Below are positions 23,906-31,620 of a stretch of DNA of 32,705 bases, piece by piece. Position 1 is the first letter of the stretch, and every line of letters begins with the position of its first letter. The position numbers were made by a program, and so were the translations under genes. The DNA lies in the IMG/VR virus record IMGVR_UViG_3300005264_000045, positions 11,438-44,142 of that record; one strand, written 5' to 3'. The notes under the pieces were generated by a model that worked only from the letters and a program-made list of their open reading frames with translations, was not told the origin of the DNA and searched no databases. Source of the stretch: a virus.

Positions 23906-24871
23906 TTATACGTCTGGTTTGAATTTATCATTTCTTAGTTCTCCTACCTTTGGGAGTCTCAGCTTACCCTTGCTACTTTCTTGTAAAGCATACACCTGAA
24001 AGATTTTACCTACAGGTGAGCTAACAGTTGAGTGCATAAAATCATGGTACATCTGCTCAGCATCTTCATGAGTCCAGCCTTTACCGAGCATAGCTTTTAC
24101 AGTCTTACCATCTTTCCATTGAAAGATAAGATTAGAGATCTTCCCAGTATACTTCCCTGTTCCTTCTTCAGCACCGATGCAGAGTAGATCATAGTCTACA
24201 CCACGTACTATCTTGATCATCCTAAAACCTTTATGGCCTGCTACCCAATCAGAATATTTCTCTACTGCTGTCTTGAGCACGATACCCTCTTCACCAAGAT
24301 TAATATAGGCATTTGCAAGATCCTTAGCAGCCTTTGCATCTTCTACTATAGTAAGTTCAAGTAAATCAAACTCACCCGGTAAATTCTTTGCAAGCCATTC
24401 ATACCTCTTGTAATAAGGTTTCTTGTAAGCACCTCTCTTAAAAGCAGAGAGAGTTATAGCATCATGAAAGGATAAGTAGCAAGTGCTAAGAAGAGCCTCT
24501 TGATCTTCAGATAAAGCCTTGACTCTATTAGGATTTACAATGCCTGACAAGGTTTCAAGAGAGCATTCATCATTACAAAGCTCTGCTATGTATACTGCAG
24601 GTGCTACCTGTGAATCAGAGTACTTGCTTATATTTTCTACAAGCTTCTCTATGTTTTTGTAAGCCTTACCAGTCCGGGAGAATATGTTTACATCACCATT
24701 CAAGAGCTTGACAACTAATGCATATACTCCATCCTTCTTAATCTGACCATACATAGGCCAGAACTTCCTTGAGTCGGGCACTTCACTGAAATTCTTAACA
24801 TGCTGAGTGACTCTTGCACCCTTCCTATGAGTCTTAGGTAGACCCAAAAATTCAAAAATATTCTGCTTCAT
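23906..24871 (-). CDS. ATP-dependent DNA ligase
   Basis: 321 residues, in the size range of T7 ligase (359). Nucleotidyltransferase motifs appear in order: IKKDG (44-48) with Lys45 as candidate AMP-linked residue, FSRTGK (62-67, motif III), a GEEGIVLKT segment (motif IV) and MIKIVRGVDYD (motif V), followed by an OB-type end (EEGTGKYTGKISNLIFQW). It seals nicks during phage replication and recombination. The gene follows a predicted phage promoter (24893-24915), so it starts a transcript running into the late region. Confidence 0.9.
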   Translation of the reverse strand: MKQNIFEFLGLPKTHRKGARVTQHVKNFSEVPDSRKFWPMYGQIKKDGVYALVVKLLNGDVNIFSRTGKAYKNIEKLVENISKYSDSQVAPAVYIAELCNDECSLETLSGIVNPNRVKALSEDQEALLSTCYLSFHDAITLSAFKRGAYKKPYYKRYEWLAKNLPGEFDLLELTIVEDAKAAKDLANAYINLGEEGIVLKTAVEKYSDWVAGHKGFRMIKIVRGVDYDLLCIGAEEGTGKYTGKISNLIFQWKDGKTVKAMLGKGWTHEDAEQMYHDFMHSTVSSPVGKIFQVYALQESSKGKLRLPKVGELRNDKFKPDV

Positions 24872-24892
24872 ACGTAAGCTCCTTTGGTTAAT

Positions 24893-24915
24893 TCTATCTA
24901 TGATGCAACTTAAAG
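24893..24915 (-). promoter_or_regulatory. Putative phage RNA polymerase promoter for ligase
   Basis: TTTAAGTTGCATCATAGATAG on the minus strand, overlapping the end of the 24910-25218 gene and 22 bases before the ligase start. Confidence 0.65.
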
Positions 24916-25218
24916 TCCAGCGTCAATCTGTCTGATGCGTTCCTTGGCGATATGGATTATCTTTTCATAATCAAGTTTCCGGGTATCAGACTTCTTAGTA
25001 CGCAGTACTCTCTTGACAATATCAGCATCCCATGGGTTCAACTTATATACTTGCCAGATATGCCATGGCTGTATGAGATGCTTACTGTAATCAGAGTCTC
25101 CTATATTCTTGTCTTGACAAGACTCTTCCGTGGTTTTTATGATACCCAAGCTGATAAACTGCCTTATCACGGACTCGTTTCGCTTCACTAAGCTAAGTAA
25201 ATCTACCTCTGTACTCAT
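24910..25218 (-). CDS. Hypothetical protein
   Basis: 102 residues, starting at ATG 25218 behind AGGAGGTGTT, 8 bases after the phosphoesterase stop. Helical composition, no membrane span, a central tryptophan-rich PWHIWQVYKLNPWDAD segment and a basic stretch after it. No family recognised. It lies in the nucleotide and DNA metabolism block. Confidence 0.6.
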   Translation of the reverse strand: MSTEVDLLSLVKRNESVIRQFISLGIIKTTEESCQDKNIGDSDYSKHLIQPWHIWQVYKLNPWDADIVKRVLRTKKSDTRKLDYEKIIHIAKERIRQIDAGL

Positions 25219-25226
25219 AACACCTC

Positions 25227-25898
25227 CTACCTTTTAGGTATAAATTTCATTTCATCATGGGCAAGTACAATCCCACAACCAAGTGACATTCCTACTTTAA
25301 AAATGAGCTTAGCATACCGAGCATGATATTTATCCTTGTCAATTAGTGCTCCTACATTCATTGCAGCAAATCTTCTTCTTGCTTGAGGTATATCATAGAC
25401 TGCACCATAAGCATGAGTATGCCCCTGAACATAAGAAGAACCAAGCTTCAAAGCTGTATTCTTTGCTCCGTACATACCATTAGATCCGATACCATGTTCA
25501 TACACTACTCCATCAAGATCCCATCTTTCTTTCCATACCCAAGTATCAGGTAAACCATATATCTGATTAAGGGTTTTCAAGAACACATCTTCATGTAATC
25601 CCAACTCTTTAGCTGCTCTCACAGGTCTTACATCATGATTTCCATAACACAGCTTCATGTAAGGAAAGGCTTTCACCCATTTCTCTAACTCTTTCTTTGC
25701 TGCTTTCCACTCTTCAAGCGGATTCATAGCATCAAGTTCATTAGGATGAAAGCTGATATAATGATGATCCACTATATCTCCTATACACATAACATCAGTT
25801 ACTTTATGATCACTGAAAGAATCTCTAATAAACTCAAGAGAATCTGAACAGTGACCGGGAATATGAAGATCTGGAATCACCCCAGTCACTTTGTCCAT
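25227..25898 (-). CDS. Calcineurin-like metallophosphoesterase
   Basis: 223 residues with the full metal-binding series: PDLH (Asp10, His12), GDIVDHH (40-46), GNHD (86-89), His135 and GHTH (159-162). Such enzymes use two metal ions to cut phosphate mono- or diesters; phage members may act on nucleic acids or nucleotides, but the substrate cannot be read from sequence. It stands between the reductase and ligase genes. The stop is TAG, evidence for a standard code. Confidence 0.9.
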   Translation of the reverse strand: MDKVTGVIPDLHIPGHCSDSLEFIRDSFSDHKVTDVMCIGDIVDHHYISFHPNELDAMNPLEEWKAAKKELEKWVKAFPYMKLCYGNHDVRPVRAAKELGLHEDVFLKTLNQIYGLPDTWVWKERWDLDGVVYEHGIGSNGMYGAKNTALKLGSSYVQGHTHAYGAVYDIPQARRRFAAMNVGALIDKDKYHARYAKLIFKVGMSLGCGIVLAHDEMKFIPKR

Positions 25899-25899
25899 A

Positions 25900-25983
25900 T
25901 TATCTCCTTCTCAGTAATCTTAATACAGCATTGTAAGTATCCCAATCTTTAAGAGTAGATACTATCATTTTATCATAACGCAT
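25900..25983 (-). CDS. 27-residue ORF between reductase and phosphoesterase
   Basis: ATG 25983 lies behind a strong AAAGGAGGATTA site and the frame runs 27 codons (MRYDKMIVSTLKDW start, basic RLLRRR end) to TAA, one base before the phosphoesterase start. The last codons overlap the ribosome site of the next gene, so it may be a leader peptide or a small real protein. No homologue recognised. Confidence 0.5.
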   Translation of the reverse strand: MRYDKMIVSTLKDWDTYNAVLRLLRRR

Positions 25984-25995
25984 TAATCCTCCTTT

Positions 25996-26011
25996 GTCTC
26001 ACACGTGAGAC
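25996..26011. repeat. GTCTCAC/GTGAGAC hairpin after reductase gene
   Basis: GTCTCACACGTGAGAC differs from the capsid-downstream palindrome (18409-18424) at one central base. Here it lies between the reductase stop and the next ribosome site, with no U-run after it on the coding strand. Confidence 0.6.
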
Positions 26012-26024
26012 TTTATCAACTCCC

Positions 26025-27620
26025 TCACGTCTCACAGCCTATGTCAGTTTCAGAATATACATCACCAACATACTTCTTAGCTACGCTATAAGGAACTTTA
26101 GTTAAAGGTTGACCTCCTCTTGCACCATCAGGATATACAGTAAGACCTCTGAGCCCTTTAACATACTTCAAGACTATGTTACTGAAATCTTCAGGTGTAA
26201 AGGATTGTTCTTCAAAGGCTGGTAGATTGATAGTAGAAGAGATACACATATCAACATACTTCTGAACTTCATATTGAAACTTAATTCTTCTCTCAGGGTC
26301 TTCAGCAAGAGTAGTTGCTGTCTCAATCTCATCAGGATCAAGATCGTATTCATCAATAAGATGCTGAGCAGTAGAATCAATAACATACTCGTACTTCCAT
26401 TCAGTACCCTTCTCAAGATATCGTCTCTTGTAAGCCACAGCATACAAAGGTTCAATACCAGTTGTAGTGCAAGCAAGAATACCAATAGTTCCGGTAGGTG
26501 CAATAGCCCTATATCTCTTTGGCCTATTCAGACTGAGCTTGTCAGAGATCTCATTAGCACCAACTTCCCCAGCTTTAGCCCAAACTCCTAACCAGCTCCT
26601 GAGTTCTTCATTCATCTCATATTTATAACCATGTTTCAAGAGCCATTCATGTACACCCATCAGGCCAAGTCCAATCTTTCTATTTCTTTCTCTAACTTTC
26701 TTAATCTTTTCATAAGGCAAGTCAGCTCTGTATCCACCGCATACCAAGAACTTAGATGCTAAAGCAGAGACTCTATTTAACTCATACACTGATTCAACAT
26801 TACTCAGGTTAATAGAACCTAAGTTACATACATCTCCATCATCCTCAGAGCAGAACTCTCCGCATGCGTTTTTTAGGGTCTCTTTTGCATGTTCACCAAA
26901 GTTAAATGACATACCAGGTTCTGCAGTTCTAAGCATCTGATTGATATTATCCATCCAGATAGCCTTTGCTTTAGCACCTTCTTCTGTGTCTTTACCGATA
27001 ACAGACAACCATTCATCATCATAATTAACTGAGATGTTAGTCATATCCAGAGTAGCAGGAAAGTTAAAATCTTTCTCTTTCAAAGCTCTTACTTCTTTTG
27101 ACCAATCTTTTGAATGAATGAACTCTCTGATATCTCCGTGCTTCCATAACAAAGAAGCATACAAAGCAGATCTACGAGATCCTCCTTGCATTACGTTTCT
27201 TCCAACTTCATTCATTACTTTCATCAAAGGGATAGGACCACTTGCCTGACCTCCTGTTCTTCCAAGATATGAACCAGCAGCTCTGAATTTACTATAGTCA
27301 ACCCCGATGCCACCACCAGACATAAGACAAGCCATTGCATCATGTGTGATTCTTGCCCACTCTTCACGAGTATCCTCCTCTGCTCCCAGACTATAGCAAT
27401 TATTATAAAAGCTGGCTTTGTGTCCAGCATAATATAAGTACCTGCCAGCTGGTAAGAATTTCATATCAACAATGAAGTCGATAAGTTCATCTATTTCATC
27501 TTTAGGAAGAAGACCAGAGCAAACTTCATTAACAAGTACGTTTGCATTCTCTTCCCAACTCAGGCCATTAGAGTATTTTGCTTTGAAGATATTCTCAGCA
27601 AAGGTATTTTTAAATTTCAT
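26025..27620 (-). CDS. Ribonucleotide reductase, short class II-like
   Basis: 531 residues. It makes deoxynucleotides from ribonucleotides. The first redox cysteine is in NNCYSLGAEED (Cys75), the radical-site loop is NACGE (251-255: Cys253, Glu255), and the partner is in DVCNLGSINLS (Cys265). The family signature PTGTIGIL is present further on. The short length and lack of an ATP cone suit B12-dependent (class II) enzymes, as in the marine podophage SIO1, and no small-subunit gene is seen in the window. The C-terminus keeps only one cysteine (GCET). The start overlaps the ThyX-like gene by 11 bases. Confidence 0.88.
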   Translation of the reverse strand: MKFKNTFAENIFKAKYSNGLSWEENANVLVNEVCSGLLPKDEIDELIDFIVDMKFLPAGRYLYYAGHKASFYNNCYSLGAEEDTREEWARITHDAMACLMSGGGIGVDYSKFRAAGSYLGRTGGQASGPIPLMKVMNEVGRNVMQGGSRRSALYASLLWKHGDIREFIHSKDWSKEVRALKEKDFNFPATLDMTNISVNYDDEWLSVIGKDTEEGAKAKAIWMDNINQMLRTAEPGMSFNFGEHAKETLKNACGEFCSEDDGDVCNLGSINLSNVESVYELNRVSALASKFLVCGGYRADLPYEKIKKVRERNRKIGLGLMGVHEWLLKHGYKYEMNEELRSWLGVWAKAGEVGANEISDKLSLNRPKRYRAIAPTGTIGILACTTTGIEPLYAVAYKRRYLEKGTEWKYEYVIDSTAQHLIDEYDLDPDEIETATTLAEDPERRIKFQYEVQKYVDMCISSTINLPAFEEQSFTPEDFSNIVLKYVKGLRGLTVYPDGARGGQPLTKVPYSVAKKYVGDVYSETDIGCET

Positions 27621-28116
27621 CTCTACTCCTCATCACTATCCTTCCACAGGGTTTATCTTCATGGCAGACACCACCACGATATATACATTCAGGTACCATC
27701 CTCTTAGACAGTTCCAGGTCCACATCACACACAGCAAGCTTTATCAGAGTCATCAGATATCTTGTATCTCTATGAGCTTTATGGCACAGCCTTTTCCTTG
27801 CCATGTTAATGAGAGCTTGTGCATTGATAAGCATACCATGATCTACCGGAGTCCATCTATTCTCAGTACCATCACCACCTCTGTCTTCTCTGTTTGATTT
27901 TACAAAGTGAGTAACACCTTGAGTATGCCTTACAAAGTGAGTACTTACAAAGGTTGGTATATCCAGCATGGTCACTTGAAAGATTTGAGTACGCATAGGT
28001 GAATGCTCATTCTTATAGATAGAGCTAAGCTTAGCATGAGACTCCTTTCCAATAGTCAAAGAGCAAGCCCACTGCAGCAATTCAATATCTGTTACCTTCT
28101 TTACTTTAACCTCCAT
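27610..28116 (-). CDS. ThyX-like protein (divergent flavin thymidylate synthase family)
   Basis: 168 residues. The run NEHSPMR (36-42), then FVSTHFVRHTQG (56-67) and SNREDRGG (74-81) follow the pattern of ThyX, but the standard RHRx7S motif is altered: RHT with Ser eight residues on. A C-terminal Cys144, Cys151, Cys157 set (CIYRGGVC...PCG) is not part of classical ThyX and recalls a phage subfamily with unproven activity. Position in the nucleotide block, overlapping MazG-like and reductase genes, supports a role in dTMP or modified nucleotide supply. Confidence 0.7.
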   Translation of the reverse strand: MEVKVKKVTDIELLQWACSLTIGKESHAKLSSIYKNEHSPMRTQIFQVTMLDIPTFVSTHFVRHTQGVTHFVKSNREDRGGDGTENRWTPVDHGMLINAQALINMARKRLCHKAHRDTRYLMTLIKLAVCDVDLELSKRMVPECIYRGGVCHEDKPCGRIVMRSRDEI

Positions 28117-28600
28117 AAATCACCTCCGCAATCTTATCAACAGGGTTTATATGCTCTTTGTTCTTAACAACTTTACCATCTTTTGTCTTTGTACCTTTCA
28201 GGTTATTACATCCAATAACGATCAGTAAAGCTTTTCGTACACATTCTTCAAGATCTTCTCTTCCTTTCAAAGAAAACTCAGATGCAAGAGTAGAGTACAT
28301 GCTCTCCTGTGTATCATACATCCAATCTTGCAGCTGCAGAAATCTGTCTCTTTCCATGCTGAACATTGTAGTACTCTCAATAAGTGAAGCATAGTACTTG
28401 GCCTCTGTACCAAACTGTACAAACAAGAAATCAGCATACTCTGCAAGCTTATGTTCCAAAGTCTCAGCAAGAAAGAACTCACGAGCTTCTTCACTTAGCA
28501 TCTTCATCTCAAGCAAAGGATCAAAGCCTTTATCAAGCAGACCTCTCTCCCTGTTCCAATTTACAACATAAGCTTTTGCACTCAATACATCAGTTCCCAT
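28106..28600 (-). CDS. MazG-like all-alpha NTP pyrophosphatase
   Basis: The start is ATG 28600 behind GGGAGG, giving 164 residues. Helix motif SEEARE (36-41) followed by EYAD (54-57) gives the metal-binding acidic set of all-alpha NTP pyrophosphatases, and the later V-x-x-x-N-x-x-K region followed by DGKVVKNKEHINP (141-153) is also characteristic. It would hydrolyse NTPs or dNTPs to monophosphates, or act on an alarmone, within the nucleotide operon. It overlaps the ThyX-like gene by 11 bases, a coupled pair. Confidence 0.75.
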   Translation of the reverse strand: MGTDVLSAKAYVVNWNRERGLLDKGFDPLLEMKMLSEEAREFFLAETLEHKLAEYADFLFVQFGTEAKYYASLIESTTMFSMERDRFLQLQDWMYDTQESMYSTLASEFSLKGREDLEECVRKALLIVIGCNNLKGTKTKDGKVVKNKEHINPVDKIAEVIYGG

Positions 28601-28844
28601 TCTTAGCCTCCCTTTTCTTTTTAGCAGCAAGCCTTCTCTTTTTATTCAAAGCTAATCTTTTTTCTGTAGAAGTCTTATAGTTATAGTAAGTTATACCAGT
28701 TTGATCTGTAAGGTGCAACTCCCAAAAATCAGCTAACCTCCTGAGAGTAGCAATAGCCTGAACTGTACTGGTAGCTTTACCCCATCTTGTTACAGTAGAT
28801 AATACAGAACCTTCAACTTTATTATCAGATCTTTTCATCTTCAT
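28590..28844 (-). CDS. Hypothetical small basic protein
   Basis: Start at ATG 28844 (five bases after GGAGG) gives 84 residues; an ATG at 28859 is less well placed. The middle ATLRRLADFWELHLTDQTG is helical and the tail is strongly basic (KKRRLAAKKKREAKNGN), consistent with nucleic acid binding. It ends inside the start of the MazG-like gene. No family recognised. Confidence 0.55.
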   Translation of the reverse strand: MKMKRSDNKVEGSVLSTVTRWGKATSTVQAIATLRRLADFWELHLTDQTGITYYNYKTSTEKRLALNKKRRLAAKKKREAKNGN

Positions 28845-28855
28845 AGAACCTCCAA

Positions 28856-30040
28856 TCATGCAGGGAAGGTACCTTTATCTTTTGTAGGTATCTGCCATAG
28901 CTCTCCTTTCTTTGTTTGTAAATGAGCTAACTGTCCTTGTTCTGTTAGCATCTTCTTCCAGCCTTCACCATATTGGTTAAAGTATAATTGTTTCACCCGT
29001 TCAAGAAGATCTTGTTCAGATACAGCACTGTCTAAAATTTCATAAGCCCTTGTGTCTCCTACTCCGGGTAGTCCTGAATAGTTATCTACAGGGTCACCCA
29101 TAAGAAGCTGAGCATAGAAGAACTTAAGTCCTGTACCTTTCAGCTTATAAAGATATTCAGTCTTCTTCTTCCCTACTTTCATTCGTTTGAATTTGCCCTT
29201 CCCTTTCCTTATGCCACGAGAGTATGTATCCTGCTTATGCTTCTTATAATACCATACATAATCAAGCTCCCACTTCTCTTTAGGGCACTCAAGCTGGGCT
29301 TTGTTTCTTATTTGAATCTTCCCTTTATATTTAATAACAGAAGAACAAAGACTAAGATCTTTCACAACACCTTTGAAGAGAGGCCAATATTCATAAGCTG
29401 TTATTTCTCTCTCTCTCCAAATAGGTATCAGTTCTCCTAAAGGATCTACCCATGCAAGGTCCCCATCAGGTGGACAGTGCCAACCAGGTATGATACTGAG
29501 ATCTTTATCTCCTGATATTATTACAAAGTCAGAGAATTTACGATGCTCAGGAGTCCATAGATCTGCTTCAAAGGCAAGGTGTCTTCTCCAAGCTTCTATA
29601 GAAATCTCATCATCAGCTTCACATTTATCTGACATCTTAGCCTTATGAAAGTCTGTCAACCATTCTCTTATTTCATAAAAGAATGGTGGCTTCTCTTCAA
29701 CACGCTGGCCTTTGTATGGCTTTGTCTTAGCTATAGCCAAGCGAAAGTTAGATGCACCATCAGTGAGATAGATCTTTGCTGAATCACAGCCAGCATCAGT
29801 CACCCACTTATTCAATATGAAGTTAGCATGGTCAATCTTATCTTTCCATACTGAAGTCTTCTTATAATCAGAAGATCTTTTACACTTCAGATATTGCTGA
29901 AGATCTGAGGTATATCCTATGATATAGGCTATAGCATCAGCATCTACTAAAGCAACTCTGTTACCCTGATCGGGCCATACTTTAATATTACTTATTGGTC
30001 TTGTTATATCTTCTTCTTTACACCCATAGTTGAATGTCAT
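28856..30040 (-). CDS. 5'-3' exonuclease, gp6/FEN-like
   Basis: 394 residues (T7 gp6 has 300). The FEN-type acidic motifs are present: LVDADA (31-36), CEADDEIS (140-147), SGDKDL (176-181), MGDPVDN (314-320), with a helix-hairpin-helix GLPGVGDTRA (323-332). It removes primers and degrades host DNA to nucleotides. Residues about 210-303 form an extra Lys/Arg/Tyr-rich insertion between the acidic motifs. Its ribosome site directly follows the 30053-30085 terminator. Confidence 0.88.
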   Translation of the reverse strand: MTFNYGCKEEDITRPISNIKVWPDQGNRVALVDADAIAYIIGYTSDLQQYLKCKRSSDYKKTSVWKDKIDHANFILNKWVTDAGCDSAKIYLTDGASNFRLAIAKTKPYKGQRVEEKPPFFYEIREWLTDFHKAKMSDKCEADDEISIEAWRRHLAFEADLWTPEHRKFSDFVIISGDKDLSIIPGWHCPPDGDLAWVDPLGELIPIWREREITAYEYWPLFKGVVKDLSLCSSVIKYKGKIQIRNKAQLECPKEKWELDYVWYYKKHKQDTYSRGIRKGKGKFKRMKVGKKKTEYLYKLKGTGLKFFYAQLLMGDPVDNYSGLPGVGDTRAYEILDSAVSEQDLLERVKQLYFNQYGEGWKKMLTEQGQLAHLQTKKGELWQIPTKDKGTFPA

Positions 30041-30052
30041 CGTACCTCCTTA

Positions 30053-30085
30053 CAAAAAAGAACCCCAACCCAAGAAGGGCTGGGG
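30053..30085 (-). terminator. Intrinsic terminator before exonuclease gene
   Basis: A 9-bp stem (CCCCAGCCC with GGGTTGGGG, one G-U) with a 5-base loop is followed by TTCTTTTTTG on the minus strand. It separates the upstream small genes from the exonuclease and abuts its AAGGAGG site, just like the capsid terminator. Confidence 0.8.
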
Positions 30086-30096
30086 CTTAATTAATG

Positions 30097-30333
30097 CTAC
30101 AGGGTAGCTTCAAAGGCAAGGAAGTCAGTGATAATACGGGTCTTTGCCTTAGCATTCTTGCCTGTCAGTTCCCGAGCTTCACAATAAGCAAGCGCTCTCC
30201 TGTTCATATCTTCCTGCCCTTCAGCAAGTGCAACCGCTGTCTCAGCAGCAGAACGATCTTCAAAGGTTACAATCTCACCATCAATCTCTGCCATGTACTT
30301 ACCAAATGCTTCAATAACTTTTGTCTCTGTCAT
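30097..30333 (-). CDS. Hypothetical protein
   Basis: 78 residues, soluble, starting at ATG 30333 behind AAGGAGATTAG. It is Ala/Glu-rich and helical with a basic patch (GKNAKAKTR). It lies between a predicted promoter (30398-30423) and a strong terminator (30053-30085), so it may form its own short, abundant transcript. No family recognised. Confidence 0.65.
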   Translation of the reverse strand: MTETKVIEAFGKYMAEIDGEIVTFEDRSAAETAVALAEGQEDMNRRALAYCEARELTGKNAKAKTRIITDFLAFEATL

Positions 30334-30397
30334 TTCTAATCTCCTTGTTCTAAAGTTAAAATTAAATTTAATTAAAGTAATCCCCTTTCTGGGTCTT

Positions 30398-30423
30398 ACT
30401 CACTCAATGATGCAACCTTATTA
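30398..30423 (-). promoter_or_regulatory. Putative phage promoter (variant)
   Basis: AATAAGGTTGCATCATTGAG on the minus strand, a variant of the repeated element (GG for AG and ATTG for ATAG). It overlaps the end of the 30421-30654 gene, 65 bases before the next start. Confidence 0.5.
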
Positions 30424-30654
30424 GCAGGGGTTGCTATCCTTCTCTCCAATGAGAAGAGCATTCACCAGCTGCATAGCCTTTTTACCCTTCTCAATTTTGA
30501 TTCTATAATCATTACTGACATCTATCTGACGATGGATTTCTTTAACAGCTTTATCACGCTTAGCTTCTACATCATCCAGATACTCTTTCAAATCTTCCTG
30601 AGCTTTAGTTATCGAATACATGATTTCACTCAAGGACTTTGTTCTCTTAAACAT
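30421..30654 (-). CDS. Hypothetical small coiled-coil protein
   Basis: 77 residues, highly charged and helical (EDLKEYLDDVEAKRDKAVKE, about 19-38) with a C-terminal cysteine. The start at 30654 follows the upstream stop by two bases with GAGGTATAA before it. No membrane span. The function is not recognised. Confidence 0.6.
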   Translation of the reverse strand: MFKRTKSLSEIMYSITKAQEDLKEYLDDVEAKRDKAVKEIHRQIDVSNDYRIKIEKGKKAMQLVNALLIGEKDSNPC

Positions 30655-30656
30655 AT

Positions 30657-30812
30657 TTATACCTCTTCAGTTTCTACTTCCCATAAGATAGGGAAAGGTT
30701 TCCATTTAAACTCTAAGTTTTGTTCATTGCACCTAACACAAGGTTCTGCATCAGGTGCAATATCATCATAGAGACAGAGGGCACAGATATCCCCTTCATC
30801 AATAGAGATCAA
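30657..30812 (-). CDS. Small protein with paired CxxC motifs, TTG start
   Basis: There is no ATG, but a TTG at 30812 directly follows the stop of the single-strand binding protein gene with GAGGAG 6 bases upstream. The frame gives 51 residues to TAA. Two Cys pairs, CALC and CVRC, 11 residues apart, make a zinc-ribbon-like finger; the rest is acidic and tryptophan-containing. The gap between flanking genes is exactly filled, with 2 bases before the next start. A regulator or nucleic-acid binding protein is plausible. Confidence 0.6.
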   Translation of the reverse strand: MISIDEGDICALCLYDDIAPDAEPCVRCNEQNLEFKWKPFPILWEVETEEV

Positions 30813-31529
30813 TCAGAACTCCTCTTCATCTTTGAGATCTGTTTCAACCTCTGCCTTTGCAGCAGCATCAGGTGCTTCCTCTTTCTTCTTATCCTTATAC
30901 TTTGCAAAGTCGGGGTTCTTCTCACGAATTGAATTTACTATCTCCTCTGCCACAGAACCTTTGTATCGCTCACCCTTCATAAGGATATTAGCGACTTCCA
31001 AGATAGGGTTGAGTTCAAGTACTGCCTCTTCTGTCAACTCATCAAACGGCACATGCCCAACTCCTTTAATGGTTAAAGGTTCAATCATCTTTGCGAACTT
31101 AGCCGGAAGTCCAGAGAGACCTCCAAAGTTTACATACTTAGGAGTCCCATCTTCATTCAGAACTTTACTGCCTTTGCAGGTAACCTGACAAGGTGTACCA
31201 ATAAGATCATCAAAGCCTGAAGCAACACCTTTAGGATCAAGTGCTTTAATAAACTTTGTCATAAAAGCTTTATCACCCTTCTTAAGAGGGAAAGCTTTAT
31301 GGATAGTCAAAGGTGTTACACCATCATCCTCAAAGTCTTCTTCATCTTTCAGCTCAAAGATAGCTACTACTTCAGGAGCTGGTTTCTTCAACTGTCCTTT
31401 ATATTCTTCCCGGAAGAGACCACAGTGTATGATAGACCTTAGCACTGCAGAATGATCTCCAATCTCAGGATTCTTAAATACACCACCAGCCTCTACTACT
31501 TCTTCTGTTCCATAATTAAATGATCCCAT
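30813..31529 (-). CDS. Single-stranded DNA-binding protein, gp2.5-like
   Basis: I use ATG 31529 (MGSFNYG, behind GAGGAGA), giving 238 residues; T7 gp2.5 has 232. A basic and aromatic OB-type middle is followed by a linker and a strongly acidic end (TDLKDEEEF) closing on phenylalanine, the hallmark of gp2.5-type proteins, where the tail contacts polymerase and helicase-primase. Unlike T7, the gene follows the polymerase gene here. Two promoter-like elements stand upstream. Confidence 0.75.
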   Translation of the reverse strand: MGSFNYGTEEVVEAGGVFKNPEIGDHSAVLRSIIHCGLFREEYKGQLKKPAPEVVAIFELKDEEDFEDDGVTPLTIHKAFPLKKGDKAFMTKFIKALDPKGVASGFDDLIGTPCQVTCKGSKVLNEDGTPKYVNFGGLSGLPAKFAKMIEPLTIKGVGHVPFDELTEEAVLELNPILEVANILMKGERYKGSVAEEIVNSIREKNPDFAKYKDKKKEEAPDAAAKAEVETDLKDEEEF

Positions 31530-31575
31530 AATAAATCTCCTCATGTTCTTGTTATGTTCTTGTTATTATTATTCT

Positions 31576-31600
31576 TTCTATCTATGATGCAACTTAATTA
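31576..31600 (-). promoter_or_regulatory. Putative phage promoter before single-strand binding protein
   Basis: TTAAGTTGCATCATAGATAG on the minus strand, 47 bases before the gene start, close to the consensus. The second, weaker element lies at 31621-31643. Confidence 0.7.
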
Positions 31601-31620
31601 AGGAGGGAAGTACATTCCCT

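Noticed and set aside
26025-27620. Intein in the reductase
   Set aside because: The frame is continuous and short, with no extra block between conserved motifs and no intein-type Cys/HN splice signature.
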